Positions 1 to 7,085 of a stretch of 53,803 bases of DNA are shown in pieces. Made by a program: the position numbers and the translations under genes. Position 1 is the stretch's first letter. Each line of letters begins with the position of its first letter. Origin of the DNA: Acidimicrobiales bacterium. Lineage in GTDB: Bacteria > Actinomycetota > Acidimicrobiia > Acidimicrobiales > SZUA-35. The DNA is taken from the NCBI GenBank assembly GCA_013003535.1, contig JABDIY010000030.1, positions 1 through 53,803 on the forward strand. Direction: 5' to 3'. The notes beneath the pieces are model-generated. The model was given only the letters and a program-made list of their open reading frames with translations. It was not told where the DNA came from and did not search any database.

Positions 1-831
1 TCTGTGTTTGGCGTGCCCTCCAGCAGATATCACGAGGTGGCGAATCGGGTGGGGGCAATCGTGGAGAACCCCAAGATGTTCCCAAACTTTTCAGGTCGGA
101 AGAACCTCTCGTTGCTGGCGGGGCTAAACGGAATTCCATCCAATGAGATCGATCGGGTCTTGAGCATCGTAGGTCTGGCCGACCGTGCGAAGGACACCTT
201 CAGCTCGTATTCATTAGGGATGAAACAACGCCTGGCCATTGCGGCGGCGTTGCTCAAGAACCCTGATCTCCTCATTCTGGACGAGCCGGGCAACGGTTTG
301 GATCCCGCGGGAATTGCAGAGATGCGGGTCTTGATCCGAGGAATCGCGGATGAAGGCAAGGCCGTGCTCGTGTCCAGCCATCAGTTGGCTGAGATCGAGA
401 TGGTTTGCGATGACGTCACCATCATCAGCCGGGGCAAGCTGATCGAGACTGGCACGCTGGATCACATCCGAAGTTTCGCCGGTGGCGACAATGTGGTGGT
501 TTCCATACCGGATCGCGAAGCTGCGCTATCGGTTTTAACTGCCGCGGGCTTCACCAGCCATCGCCGGCCGACACCAAACGAACTCGTGGTCGACGTACTC
601 CAGGAACGAACGGCGGAGGTCACCAAAGCTTTGGCCGACAGCGGTCTCTACCTCACCGGACTACGTTCTGAGCGCCCCACATTGGAGACTGCATTTCTCA
701 ATCTCACGGGAGCGCCACCGCCTCCAACGGTCGGAGACGCCCGCGGTGGCAGCACCGCCCGACCCGAAGCTCAGCCAGTTTCGTCGGAGAGCCCAGCGGG
801 CATTCCGCCAGTACCCGGAGGTGGGGCATGA
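1..831 (+). CDS. ABC transporter ATP-binding protein (5'-truncated by window edge)
   Basis: This is the ATPase subunit of an ABC-2 type exporter. The reading frame is open from base 1. The visible part has the signature region (SLGMKQR), Walker B followed by the D-loop (LLILDEPGNGLDP) and the switch histidine (SSHQLAE). No Walker A is present, and in this family it lies roughly 30-50 residues upstream, so the true start is outside the window and the GTG at base 4 is not the real start. After the nucleotide-binding domain comes an ABC-2-type C-terminal extension and a Pro/Ser-rich tail. The stop overlaps the start of the permease gene by 4 bp (ATGA), so the two are translationally coupled. The substrate cannot be read from sequence. 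Confidence 0.9.
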   Translation, partial: SVFGVPSSRYHEVANRVGAIVENPKMFPNFSGRKNLSLLAGLNGIPSNEIDRVLSIVGLADRAKDTFSSYSLGMKQRLAIAAALLKNPDLLILDEPGNGLDPAGIAEMRVLIRGIADEGKAVLVSSHQLAEIEMVCDDVTIISRGKLIETGTLDHIRSFAGGDNVVVSIPDREAALSVLTAAGFTSHRRPTPNELVVDVLQERTAEVTKALADSGLYLTGLRSERPTLETAFLNLTGAPPPPTVGDARGGSTARPEAQPVSSESPAGIPPVPGGGA

Positions 832-1646
832 TTCGCATTACGGTCACCGAGTTCAAGCGGCTGATGAGCCGCCGGATGACCTGGTTCTTCCCGCTGGGGT
901 TGGCCGCATTGATGGTGGGCGGGATCGTTATCGCCTACTTCGTGATCGAGAACGACGACGACAATACGCCTAACCTCGTCCAAGACATCGCCGGCGGGGT
1001 GGAGCTGGAGAGTTACTTCGTCCCGATCGCTGTTCTCCTTCCGCTCATGGCGTTCGTGATCGGGTCGTCGTATTTTGGAGCTGATGTCAAAACCGGCATG
1101 ATCGAGCAGATCCTCACCTGGGAACCGCGGCGCTTGCGGTTACTCTCGGCCCGTTTGGTCTCCGCTGTCGTTGGCGTCGCCATTCTGGCTGCAATTCTGG
1201 CGGTCATTTACGTTGGGCTCACGTTCGTGCTGGCGGGGCTCGTTGGCACTACCGATGGAACCAACGGAGAGTTCTGGGGCAACGTCGTGAAAGCCATTGG
1301 CCGGCTCGCCGTTGCGGGCGGGCTCTTTTGCGCGTTTGGCTTGGGTGTCACCGTCATTACCAACAACTCACTGGCGTCGATCGTCGGCTTCTTCATCTAC
1401 TGGTTCATCATCGAGAACCTGATCGGGTTGTTCCTGCGCAAGGTCTCGGTGTATGCCCCGATAACCAATGCCACGGCATTCGCCAACAGAAGTGACGTGG
1501 AACGCATCGAGGGCAGCGCATTCCAGGAAGAAGTGGACCTCGTGGTGAGTCACGGGTGGAGAGCAGCTGGCCTCATCCTGGCTGGCTGGTCCCTACTCTC
1601 AATCGTGGTAGGTGCCTTCATGTTCAACCGCCGAGACATCGCGTAG
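828..1646 (+). CDS. ABC-2 type transporter permease
   Basis: Integral membrane subunit partnering the preceding ATPase. The 272-residue protein starts MIRITVTEFKRLMSRR, a short cytoplasmic amphipathic start typical of ABC-2 permeases. About six hydrophobic segments follow (roughly residues 18-40, 65-85, 108-135, 155-180, 182-205 and 245-265). The start overlaps the ATPase stop, which fixes both start and operon membership. The gene ends 20 bp from the convergent CBS-domain gene. It is probably an exporter of a drug, lipid or peptide, but specificity is unknown. Confidence 0.85.
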   Translation: MIRITVTEFKRLMSRRMTWFFPLGLAALMVGGIVIAYFVIENDDDNTPNLVQDIAGGVELESYFVPIAVLLPLMAFVIGSSYFGADVKTGMIEQILTWEPRRLRLLSARLVSAVVGVAILAAILAVIYVGLTFVLAGLVGTTDGTNGEFWGNVVKAIGRLAVAGGLFCAFGLGVTVITNNSLASIVGFFIYWFIIENLIGLFLRKVSVYAPITNATAFANRSDVERIEGSAFQEEVDLVVSHGWRAAGLILAGWSLLSIVVGAFMFNRRDIA

Positions 1647-1666
1647 CCAGAATTGCCAAGGCAGGG

Positions 1667-2521
1667 TCATTGCGGCACTTCGGAGAAGGCAGCGTCGAAG
1701 TAGTCGGCGATGTCTCTGAAGGTCACGATTCCAACCGAGCGACCGGTTTCGTTCACCAAAAGGAGGTAACGATGCCGCTTCGCGGCCATCTCGTGCAATC
1801 CGTCGGCGATCTTGGCCGATGCCAGGGAGGTCGCCATGTTCTCGGTAGTCATCCACTCCCCCACCACCTCGTCGATGAGATCCTGTACGCGGCAAGCGAC
1901 TTTTCGGAAGACATCGTGTTGGGTGAACTCTCCGATTACCACGCCTCGATCATCGACGATTGAAACGAGGCCACGGTCGGATTCGACCATGAGGTTCACG
2001 GTGTCGTACAGCGTGGTGTCCGCGGTTACTTCCAGCGGGACCCGACTGGGCATGCCGTAGAAATCCACGAAGCGAAGTACGTGCTCAGCGCTGAATTCTG
2101 CCGGATCTTTCGACTCGGAGTCAAGGAACGCCGAGGCCAACGCAATCAGGTCGTAATGGGTTACGTTGGCGAACTCGCCGTCGCCCAGCCTGACCGGCAG
2201 GTTCCGAAATCGGTGTGCTCTCATGAGCCGAAGGGCATCCATCGCCGATGCGTTGGGGTCAATGATGTGCGGGTCAGGCGTCATGTGCATCGCCACCGGG
2301 CTGTCCCAGACGTCAGGAGACCGAACCACTCTATGGGTGACATCGTGTTCGGTGAAGATTCCCGAGATCTCGGTTCCGTTCATCACGAAAGCGCAGCTAC
2401 TGTTGGCCTCCGCCATGGCCAAGACCGTCTCGCGAACCGACGTCGTTTCTTCAACAACGACTTGTGACGAGAGCTCCATCTCGGCGATGGAGGTCTTCTC
2501 GAAGTGCTTGACGATTGCCAT
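1667..2521 (-). CDS. Protein with four CBS domains
   Basis: The 284-residue soluble protein is built from two pairs of CBS motifs (roughly residues 10-68, 76-135, 155-212 and 220-280). Each has the typical 'G(I/V)xTxxD' type ending (GIFTEHDV, VTHYDLI, GEFTQHDV, GIVTFRDI). CBS pairs bind adenosine nucleotides and sense energy state; no catalytic domain is attached, so it is probably a stand-alone regulatory module. A TAGTCT box ends 6 nt before the ATG, suggesting a leaderless transcript separate from the PTS genes 71 bp upstream. Its target is not evident from context. Confidence 0.8.
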   Translation of the reverse strand: MAIVKHFEKTSIAEMELSSQVVVEETTSVRETVLAMAEANSSCAFVMNGTEISGIFTEHDVTHRVVRSPDVWDSPVAMHMTPDPHIIDPNASAMDALRLMRAHRFRNLPVRLGDGEFANVTHYDLIALASAFLDSESKDPAEFSAEHVLRFVDFYGMPSRVPLEVTADTTLYDTVNLMVESDRGLVSIVDDRGVVIGEFTQHDVFRKVACRVQDLIDEVVGEWMTTENMATSLASAKIADGLHEMAAKRHRYLLLVNETGRSVGIVTFRDIADYFDAAFSEVPQ

Positions 2522-2527
2522 GTCGTC

Positions 2528-2533
2528 AGACTA
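2528..2533 (-). promoter_or_regulatory. -10 box of CBS gene (leaderless)
   Basis: TAGTCT on the minus strand, 6 nt before the ATG at 2521. No convincing -35 is seen. Confidence 0.45.
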
Positions 2534-2592
2534 ATTGATCGAGCGCCTTCTCGGTTGGGGAACAGAGCAAGAATGGCGGTCGGACGAGGGGC

Positions 2593-2898
2593 CTACGCCT
2601 TCTTGCGGGGGATGTCGGCGTTCTTGAGGACCGTGCCGTCGGAGGTGATCATCCCGGCCTTCGAGCCGATCGACAATGTGTTCGCGGCGAAGAGGTCTTC
2701 TTTGTTGATGAGGGCCCATCGGTACCCATCGACGTTCTTCTTCAGCCGTTTGAAGGCACCTTTGAAGTCGTTGGCATCGGCAGCCACAACGATCGAACCG
2801 CGGTCGAACACCAAGTCGGCATTCCCGGATGGGTCGGGTGTTGCACCAAGATTCTCGGTGGCGGCGGCGATAAGTTGATCTCGATTGAGACGGGACAT
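2593..2898 (-). CDS. Unknown 101-residue protein at the end of the PTS operon
   Basis: Small, soluble, charged protein with no signal peptide or membrane segment; I do not recognise a family. It begins MSRLNRDQLIAAATENLGAT and has a basic middle (KRLKKN, residues about 49-54) and a basic C-terminus (PRKKA). The start is only 3 bp after the stop of the EIIA-HPr gene, so the two are almost certainly co-transcribed and coupled. The position suggests a role in, or control by, the sugar-alcohol PTS. Codon use looks like that of its neighbours. Confidence 0.7.
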   Translation of the reverse strand: MSRLNRDQLIAAATENLGATPDPSGNADLVFDRGSIVVAADANDFKGAFKRLKKNVDGYRWALINKEDLFAANTLSIGSKAGMITSDGTVLKNADIPRKKA

Positions 2899-2901
2899 TG
2901 G

Positions 2902-3657
2902 TTATGGCTCCTCACTGGTAAGGATCTCGATCACAGAATTCATTGCGACACGGGCAGCGTCGGCGTCTCCCGCCGTCACCGCAACTCGAACCGTATCGCC
3001 AGAGGACGCTCCTAGAGCCAAGACGCTCATGATGCTGGTGGCCTTGGCAGTCTTGGTTCCTTTGGTGATGGTGATCTTGGCATCGGTGGTCTTGGCATAC
3101 TCCACAACTTGTGTGGCTGGTCGGGCATGAAGCCCCGACGGGTTTGTGATCACGACGTCGGTTTCCGGAGCGAGATCGTTGGTCGCGACGTCATCATCAT
3201 CTTCATCATCATCTACTTCTGGTTCACTGAGAGTATTGAACAACAGATCGGCGTCGGTGGTGGTCCACAACGTGCTGCAAAGATCTTCGTCTTGAAGGAC
3301 CTCCGCCATCGTGGAAAGAACCTGGACATGGTCATCTCCATCGGCGGCCAGTCCAATGACGAGATAGGCCGTGCCGGTCCCCCAATCGATTCCCTCGGGG
3401 TATTGGGCCACCACGATGCCGGTGCCTTTGATGAATTCTTTTGCTTCGAAGGTTCCGTGGGGCATGGCTACACCGTTACCGAGGTAGGTGGAAACCGTCT
3501 CCTCGCGCTTCTTCATACCTTCGACATAGCCACCCTCGGCAACCTTCCGCTCGACGAGGCGACCACCCACGAACTCGATCGCTTCGTTCATCGAAACCGA
3601 TGGCAGGCCGAGGTGAACATCGGACTGCGGAAGTACTTCTTTGATCAACGTGGACAT
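2902..3657 (-). CDS. PTS EIIA (mannitol/fructose type) - HPr fusion protein
   Basis: Cytoplasmic phosphocarrier combining two PTS proteins. Residues 1-145 form an EIIA domain of the mannitol/fructose family with the phospho-accepting histidine in AMPHGT (His67). Residues 147-158 are a very acidic linker (EPEVDDDEDDDD). Residues about 166-251 form an HPr domain with the active-site histidine in GLHARPA (His177) and a serine at the position of regulatory HPr Ser46 (Ser208, in TSIM). Phosphate would pass EI to His177 to His67 to EIIB within one polypeptide. The architecture resembles the FruB/FPr proteins (EIIA-HPr) but without their central domain. The gene lies 3 bp after EIIB and 3 bp before the 101-residue unknown. 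Confidence 0.93.
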   Translation of the reverse strand: MSTLIKEVLPQSDVHLGLPSVSMNEAIEFVGGRLVERKVAEGGYVEGMKKREETVSTYLGNGVAMPHGTFEAKEFIKGTGIVVAQYPEGIDWGTGTAYLVIGLAADGDDHVQVLSTMAEVLQDEDLCSTLWTTTDADLLFNTLSEPEVDDDEDDDDVATNDLAPETDVVITNPSGLHARPATQVVEYAKTTDAKITITKGTKTAKATSIMSVLALGASSGDTVRVAVTAGDADAARVAMNSVIEILTSEEP

Positions 3658-3660
3658 GGT

Positions 3661-3990
3661 CTAGACCTGCGATTCGATCGCTTGGCCGTTCTTCAGCTTG
3701 TCGACGACGCCCTTTACCGCAGGGTCCCCGAAAAACATCATGAAGGGAACGATCGCAGCCGACGGCAGCTTGGCCTTTGCCGTGCTCGCGAGCGACTGAT
3801 GGGTCACGATCACGTCGGCATTATCTGGGATTTGCGAGACTGGCGCATGAATCACGGTGCAATCCAGTTTGGCCTTCTTGACCATTTTCTTCAGCTGGTT
3901 GGCGCCCATCAGGCTGCTGCCCATCCCCGCCTCGCATGCAAAGACAATCAGCTTCACGTCGGCCGCTTCTTTAACTACTCGATCTGTCAT
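3661..3990 (-). CDS. PTS EIIB component, mannitol type
   Basis: A 109-residue stand-alone EIIB that takes phosphate from EIIA and passes it to the sugar alcohol bound by EIIC. The P-loop with the phosphocysteine reads ACEAGMGSS (Cys19), characteristic of the mannitol EIIB family. The ATG is preceded by a purine-rich run (GGGGGGA). The gene is separated from the upstream EIIC gene by 173 bp that contain a strong hairpin, but is only 3 bp from the EIIA-HPr gene. Confidence 0.92.
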   Translation of the reverse strand: MTDRVVKEAADVKLIVFACEAGMGSSLMGANQLKKMVKKAKLDCTVIHAPVSQIPDNADVIVTHQSLASTAKAKLPSAAIVPFMMFFGDPAVKGVVDKLKNGQAIESQV

Positions 3991-4115
3991 CGTGGGTCCC
4001 CCCTGGTTTCGAAGATTTCATTCGGAAAATGCCCGGCCGAATCGGCCAGGTTGTGTCCCTTGCTGTGAAATACTCTCGCACACACTGGTGCCGTTCGCAG
4101 TTCACAGGTTCGCCC

Positions 4116-4149
4116 CGGGGGTAGGAGGAGGGACGTCCTCCTACCCCCG
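4116..4149 (-). terminator. Intercistronic hairpin between EIIC and EIIB genes
   Basis: Perfect inverted repeat: left arm 4116-4129 and right arm 4136-4149, 14 bp, with a 6-nt loop, directly after the EIIC stop codon. No T-run follows on either strand, so it may be an mRNA-stabilising or processing structure, or a partial terminator, rather than a classical intrinsic terminator. Confidence 0.6.
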
Positions 4150-4163
4150 CGTGTTGGCCTGAA

Positions 4164-5327
4164 TCAGGCGACGGGCATGCCCGGGATGTCCGGCATGGCG
4201 CTACCGACATCCAAGTGGTCGATGTCGTCATCCATCTCCTTCACCGGGAACATGCGCAGGAGAATCGTACCGGTTACCAGCGATACCGCTGCGCCAACGG
4301 CTACACCGAGTAACACCCCTACCGCAGCGAAGCCGCCGGGCAAGAATGCGATGTAGGCGAAGATGCTGCCCGGTGACGGAGGTCCGGTGAGTCCGGCGTC
4401 GGTTGCGACGAACACGAGATCGGCGGAGACGCCGCCAGCCCACATTGCGCCGATCATGACCGGGTTCATCAGTACGTACGGGAAGTACACCTCATGGATG
4501 CCGCCAAAGAAGTGCACGATGATGGCGCCTGGGGCGCTGAGCTTGGCAAGACCCTTACCGGCGAGCCAGTACGAGCCGAGCAGGCCAAGACCTGGGCCGG
4601 GGTTGGACTCGAGCATGTAGTAGATCGAGCGACCGTTCTCTTGCACATCGGTGGTACCCAGTGGTGTGAGAATCCCGTGGTTGATGGCGTTGTTGAGGAA
4701 CAGCACCTTGCCAACTTGAATCGGGAAGTCCGCAAGCGGAAGCAGGCCGGCATCGGCGATCCCTTTGATCATGTCGCCGAATGCGTTGGCAATACCGCCC
4801 ATGATGGGGCCAATAACTACATAGCCCAGTAGCACCATGAAGAGACCGGCGATGCCCTGAGAGAAGTTGTTGTACAACATCTCGAACCCTGCGGGAGTGC
4901 GGTCCTCGAGGAACTCATCGATCTTCTTCATTACCCAACCGGCTAGCGGGCCGATGACCATCGCCCCGGCAAACTGGGGCGGAGCGATCGTTGAGGCCTC
5001 TGTTGCTTCACCAAAGGCGTTTTCGGCGATGGTGAATGCTGCTCCACCGATCACACCGAAAACTGCGACGGCGGCAAGCACACCACCACGGTGGCCGTAG
5101 ACCATCTTGCCGCCGGTGTAGGCGACAAGAACGGGCAATAGATACACGATCATGGGACCGACGAGGTCGCCGGTGATTGTGTCCCAATCCCAGTCAAGAC
5201 TGGTCTTGGCCAGCCACCCCGTTGGAATGAATAGGGCGGTGATAAGGCCCCAGGCAATGAATGCGCCGATGTTTGGCACAATCATTCCTGCGAGCCAGCC
5301 ACCTAACTTCTGAATTCTTTGTTGCAT
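4164..5327 (-). CDS. mtlA: PTS EIIC component, mannitol family permease
   Basis: Integral membrane channel of the PTS, 387 residues, only the IIC domain. It shows MtlA hallmarks: GFEMLYNNFSQGI, NNAINHGILTPLG and GIHEVYFPYVLMNP. Start chosen at the ATG giving MQQRIQKLGG, because GGGGAG lies 8 nt upstream (5336-5341) and the family begins here; an in-frame codon 37 residues further upstream lacks these features. EIIB and EIIA are encoded separately downstream, unlike the single-chain E. coli MtlA. Mannitol is the default substrate, but glucitol, arabitol or galactitol are possible given the neighbouring kinase and dehydrogenase. Confidence 0.92.
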   Translation of the reverse strand: MQQRIQKLGGWLAGMIVPNIGAFIAWGLITALFIPTGWLAKTSLDWDWDTITGDLVGPMIVYLLPVLVAYTGGKMVYGHRGGVLAAVAVFGVIGGAAFTIAENAFGEATEASTIAPPQFAGAMVIGPLAGWVMKKIDEFLEDRTPAGFEMLYNNFSQGIAGLFMVLLGYVVIGPIMGGIANAFGDMIKGIADAGLLPLADFPIQVGKVLFLNNAINHGILTPLGTTDVQENGRSIYYMLESNPGPGLGLLGSYWLAGKGLAKLSAPGAIIVHFFGGIHEVYFPYVLMNPVMIGAMWAGGVSADLVFVATDAGLTGPPSPGSIFAYIAFLPGGFAAVGVLLGVAVGAAVSLVTGTILLRMFPVKEMDDDIDHLDVGSAMPDIPGMPVA

Positions 5328-5543
5328 AGAAAAAACTCCCCTCGGTGAATGTTGAGTGAAATCATGACAGATCAATGTGACGATCGACACTCTCAATTGC
5401 GCTCTGGGCTGATATGACAAACTGGAATGTTCACACAAACGTGTCCAAACCCAGCATCTATCAGGGATTTCGTCGAAAACGAGGAGGAGAGTTTTTTAAC
5501 CGGCAATCATGCTCAATTTGGCCAGAAATACCTTCCCTGCGCG
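5328..5543 (-). promoter_or_regulatory. Upstream region of the EIIC gene (candidate promoter/operator)
   Basis: A 216-bp non-coding stretch between the regulator gene and the EIIC start. It contains the EIIC ribosome site (5336-5341), a short imperfect palindrome around ACACaaacGTGT (5433-5444) and CGATCG (5381-5386). It is the natural target for the PRD regulator, but I cannot name a -35/-10 pair with confidence. Confidence 0.4.
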
Positions 5544-7070
5544 TCAGGTCTCGGTTTCGGTTGGTTCGAGCAGCAGTGCATTGACTCGACGAACGTCGGC
5601 TGCGGAAAGAAGTGGGCTCACCACCAGAACCGGAACACCTCTTGTGGGCAACGGAATCGTAGAGATGACCAAATCGAACTCGGTGTCATCCACCTCCGCA
5701 TAGTTACTCGCCGACAAGACCTGCACCAGGGCGAGTTCGGGAAATTCCGCTTGGATGCGAGACACCAGCACCCACACCGTGGCCATGCCACTAGGGCAAA
5801 CGACCAACGCCCGCTTCCGGGGGCGGAGATGCGATCGTTCCATTGCGCCAGACAGATACATGGTGAGGAAACCCACCTCGTCGTCATTGAGGGCTGATCC
5901 GAAGTGTTCCCCCACCTTTGCAGCCAGCTGGCCGGTCACGGCGTAGACATCGGGATAGCGGGCGATTACCTCGGCGAGGAGCGGGTTGTGTATCGGTAGC
6001 CCATGCCGGAGGCGGACGCCGAGTCGCCCTAGATGCAGTGCCAGGTTGGTCCGTAGTTCTGCATCGTCGGCCAAACTCGGATGGAGCCGCTGGCCTGCTT
6101 CGTCCAAGAAACGATCCAACACGACCGAGATGCCCAAGGGCTCGTGTTTGACGAGCGACAACGCATCGAGGCCAAGGAGATACTCGGTTATTCCGGCCAT
6201 TTCCTCGGCGGGGAGCTCGACGCCCCTCGTGGCGAGCACCTCCATGAGTCTGCGAACTGTTTCTGACGCAGGGTGGTCCATGAGTGAAACTTGCTGGCCG
6301 GCGTCGAGGCTTATCTCCCTACCGGCTTGGGACCGGACCGCGGAGACAGCGAGGTAGAGCGCAAAGACCATTTCAGCGTTCCCATCCAACGCACCGTCGC
6401 GCAGTTCGACCGAGCGAAGGGCCTGCGAACACTCCCGGAGAGGTAACGATGCCAAGCGCTCCCGGAGGCCTTCTGGCACCCGCGTGCGAATGAGCTGAGC
6501 ATCGGAGAATTGGAAGTTCGTGAGTTCCTCCAAGGCGTCACGCGGGACCGCCTCGAGGAACAACTGGACCGTGGCTCGACGAATCTGACGTTCGCTGCCT
6601 GTGACCACGATACCTTTGCCGGGTTTGCGTACCAGCGGGAGGCCGTTGCGCTCCAGCCATGGTTCGCAGCGATGCAGGTCTCGGCGAGCTGAAGTCTTGG
6701 AAACTTCGAGCTGAAGGTTTAGTTCATCCAGGGAGACGATCTTCGGCGCAGCCCACAGCAGCGCCGCAACGAGCAAGTATTCACGCTCCGCGGGCGTATA
6801 GACCCTGGGTGCCTCCATCCGATCAGCCAGATTCTCACGAATGCGTTGCCTCGTGTCGTCATCGGCGGTCACAACCAGTCCCAATCCCCGCCGGCGGGTC
6901 AGAGAGGCCCCCTCGGCTTCCAGAAACTTCTCGGCCGTGGCGAGGCGGTAGCGGATGACCCTTTCGCTTAGTCCAAGATCGCTCGCCATCTCGGCGGTGC
7001 TGCGCGGCCGGTCCTGATCGATCAGCCATCGAGTCATTCTGATTACCCGGCTGTCCAGAATCGAAGTCAC
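5544..7070 (-). CDS. PRD-domain transcriptional regulator, MtlR-like
   Basis: A 508-residue PTS-controlled activator. Order: HTH (about residues 8-50), second HTH of Mga/HTH_11 type (about 95-160), PRD1 (about 215-310), PRD2 (about 320-415) and a galactitol-type EIIB-like domain with its cysteine in VVCPSGMA (Cys425). The family's C-terminal EIIA-like domain is absent, so it is shorter than typical MtlR (about 690 residues). His346 in PRD2 (LALHL) is kept. Tyr stands at two places where PRDs usually carry His (Tyr239 in PRD1, Tyr405 in PRD2), by my alignment from memory. It starts with GTG, 15 bp after ptsI, and probably regulates the EIIC operon just downstream. Confidence 0.88.
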   Translation of the reverse strand: MTSILDSRVIRMTRWLIDQDRPRSTAEMASDLGLSERVIRYRLATAEKFLEAEGASLTRRRGLGLVVTADDDTRQRIRENLADRMEAPRVYTPAEREYLLVAALLWAAPKIVSLDELNLQLEVSKTSARRDLHRCEPWLERNGLPLVRKPGKGIVVTGSERQIRRATVQLFLEAVPRDALEELTNFQFSDAQLIRTRVPEGLRERLASLPLRECSQALRSVELRDGALDGNAEMVFALYLAVSAVRSQAGREISLDAGQQVSLMDHPASETVRRLMEVLATRGVELPAEEMAGITEYLLGLDALSLVKHEPLGISVVLDRFLDEAGQRLHPSLADDAELRTNLALHLGRLGVRLRHGLPIHNPLLAEVIARYPDVYAVTGQLAAKVGEHFGSALNDDEVGFLTMYLSGAMERSHLRPRKRALVVCPSGMATVWVLVSRIQAEFPELALVQVLSASNYAEVDDTEFDLVISTIPLPTRGVPVLVVSPLLSAADVRRVNALLLEPTETET

Positions 7071-7085
7071 AAGACCGGCCCCATG

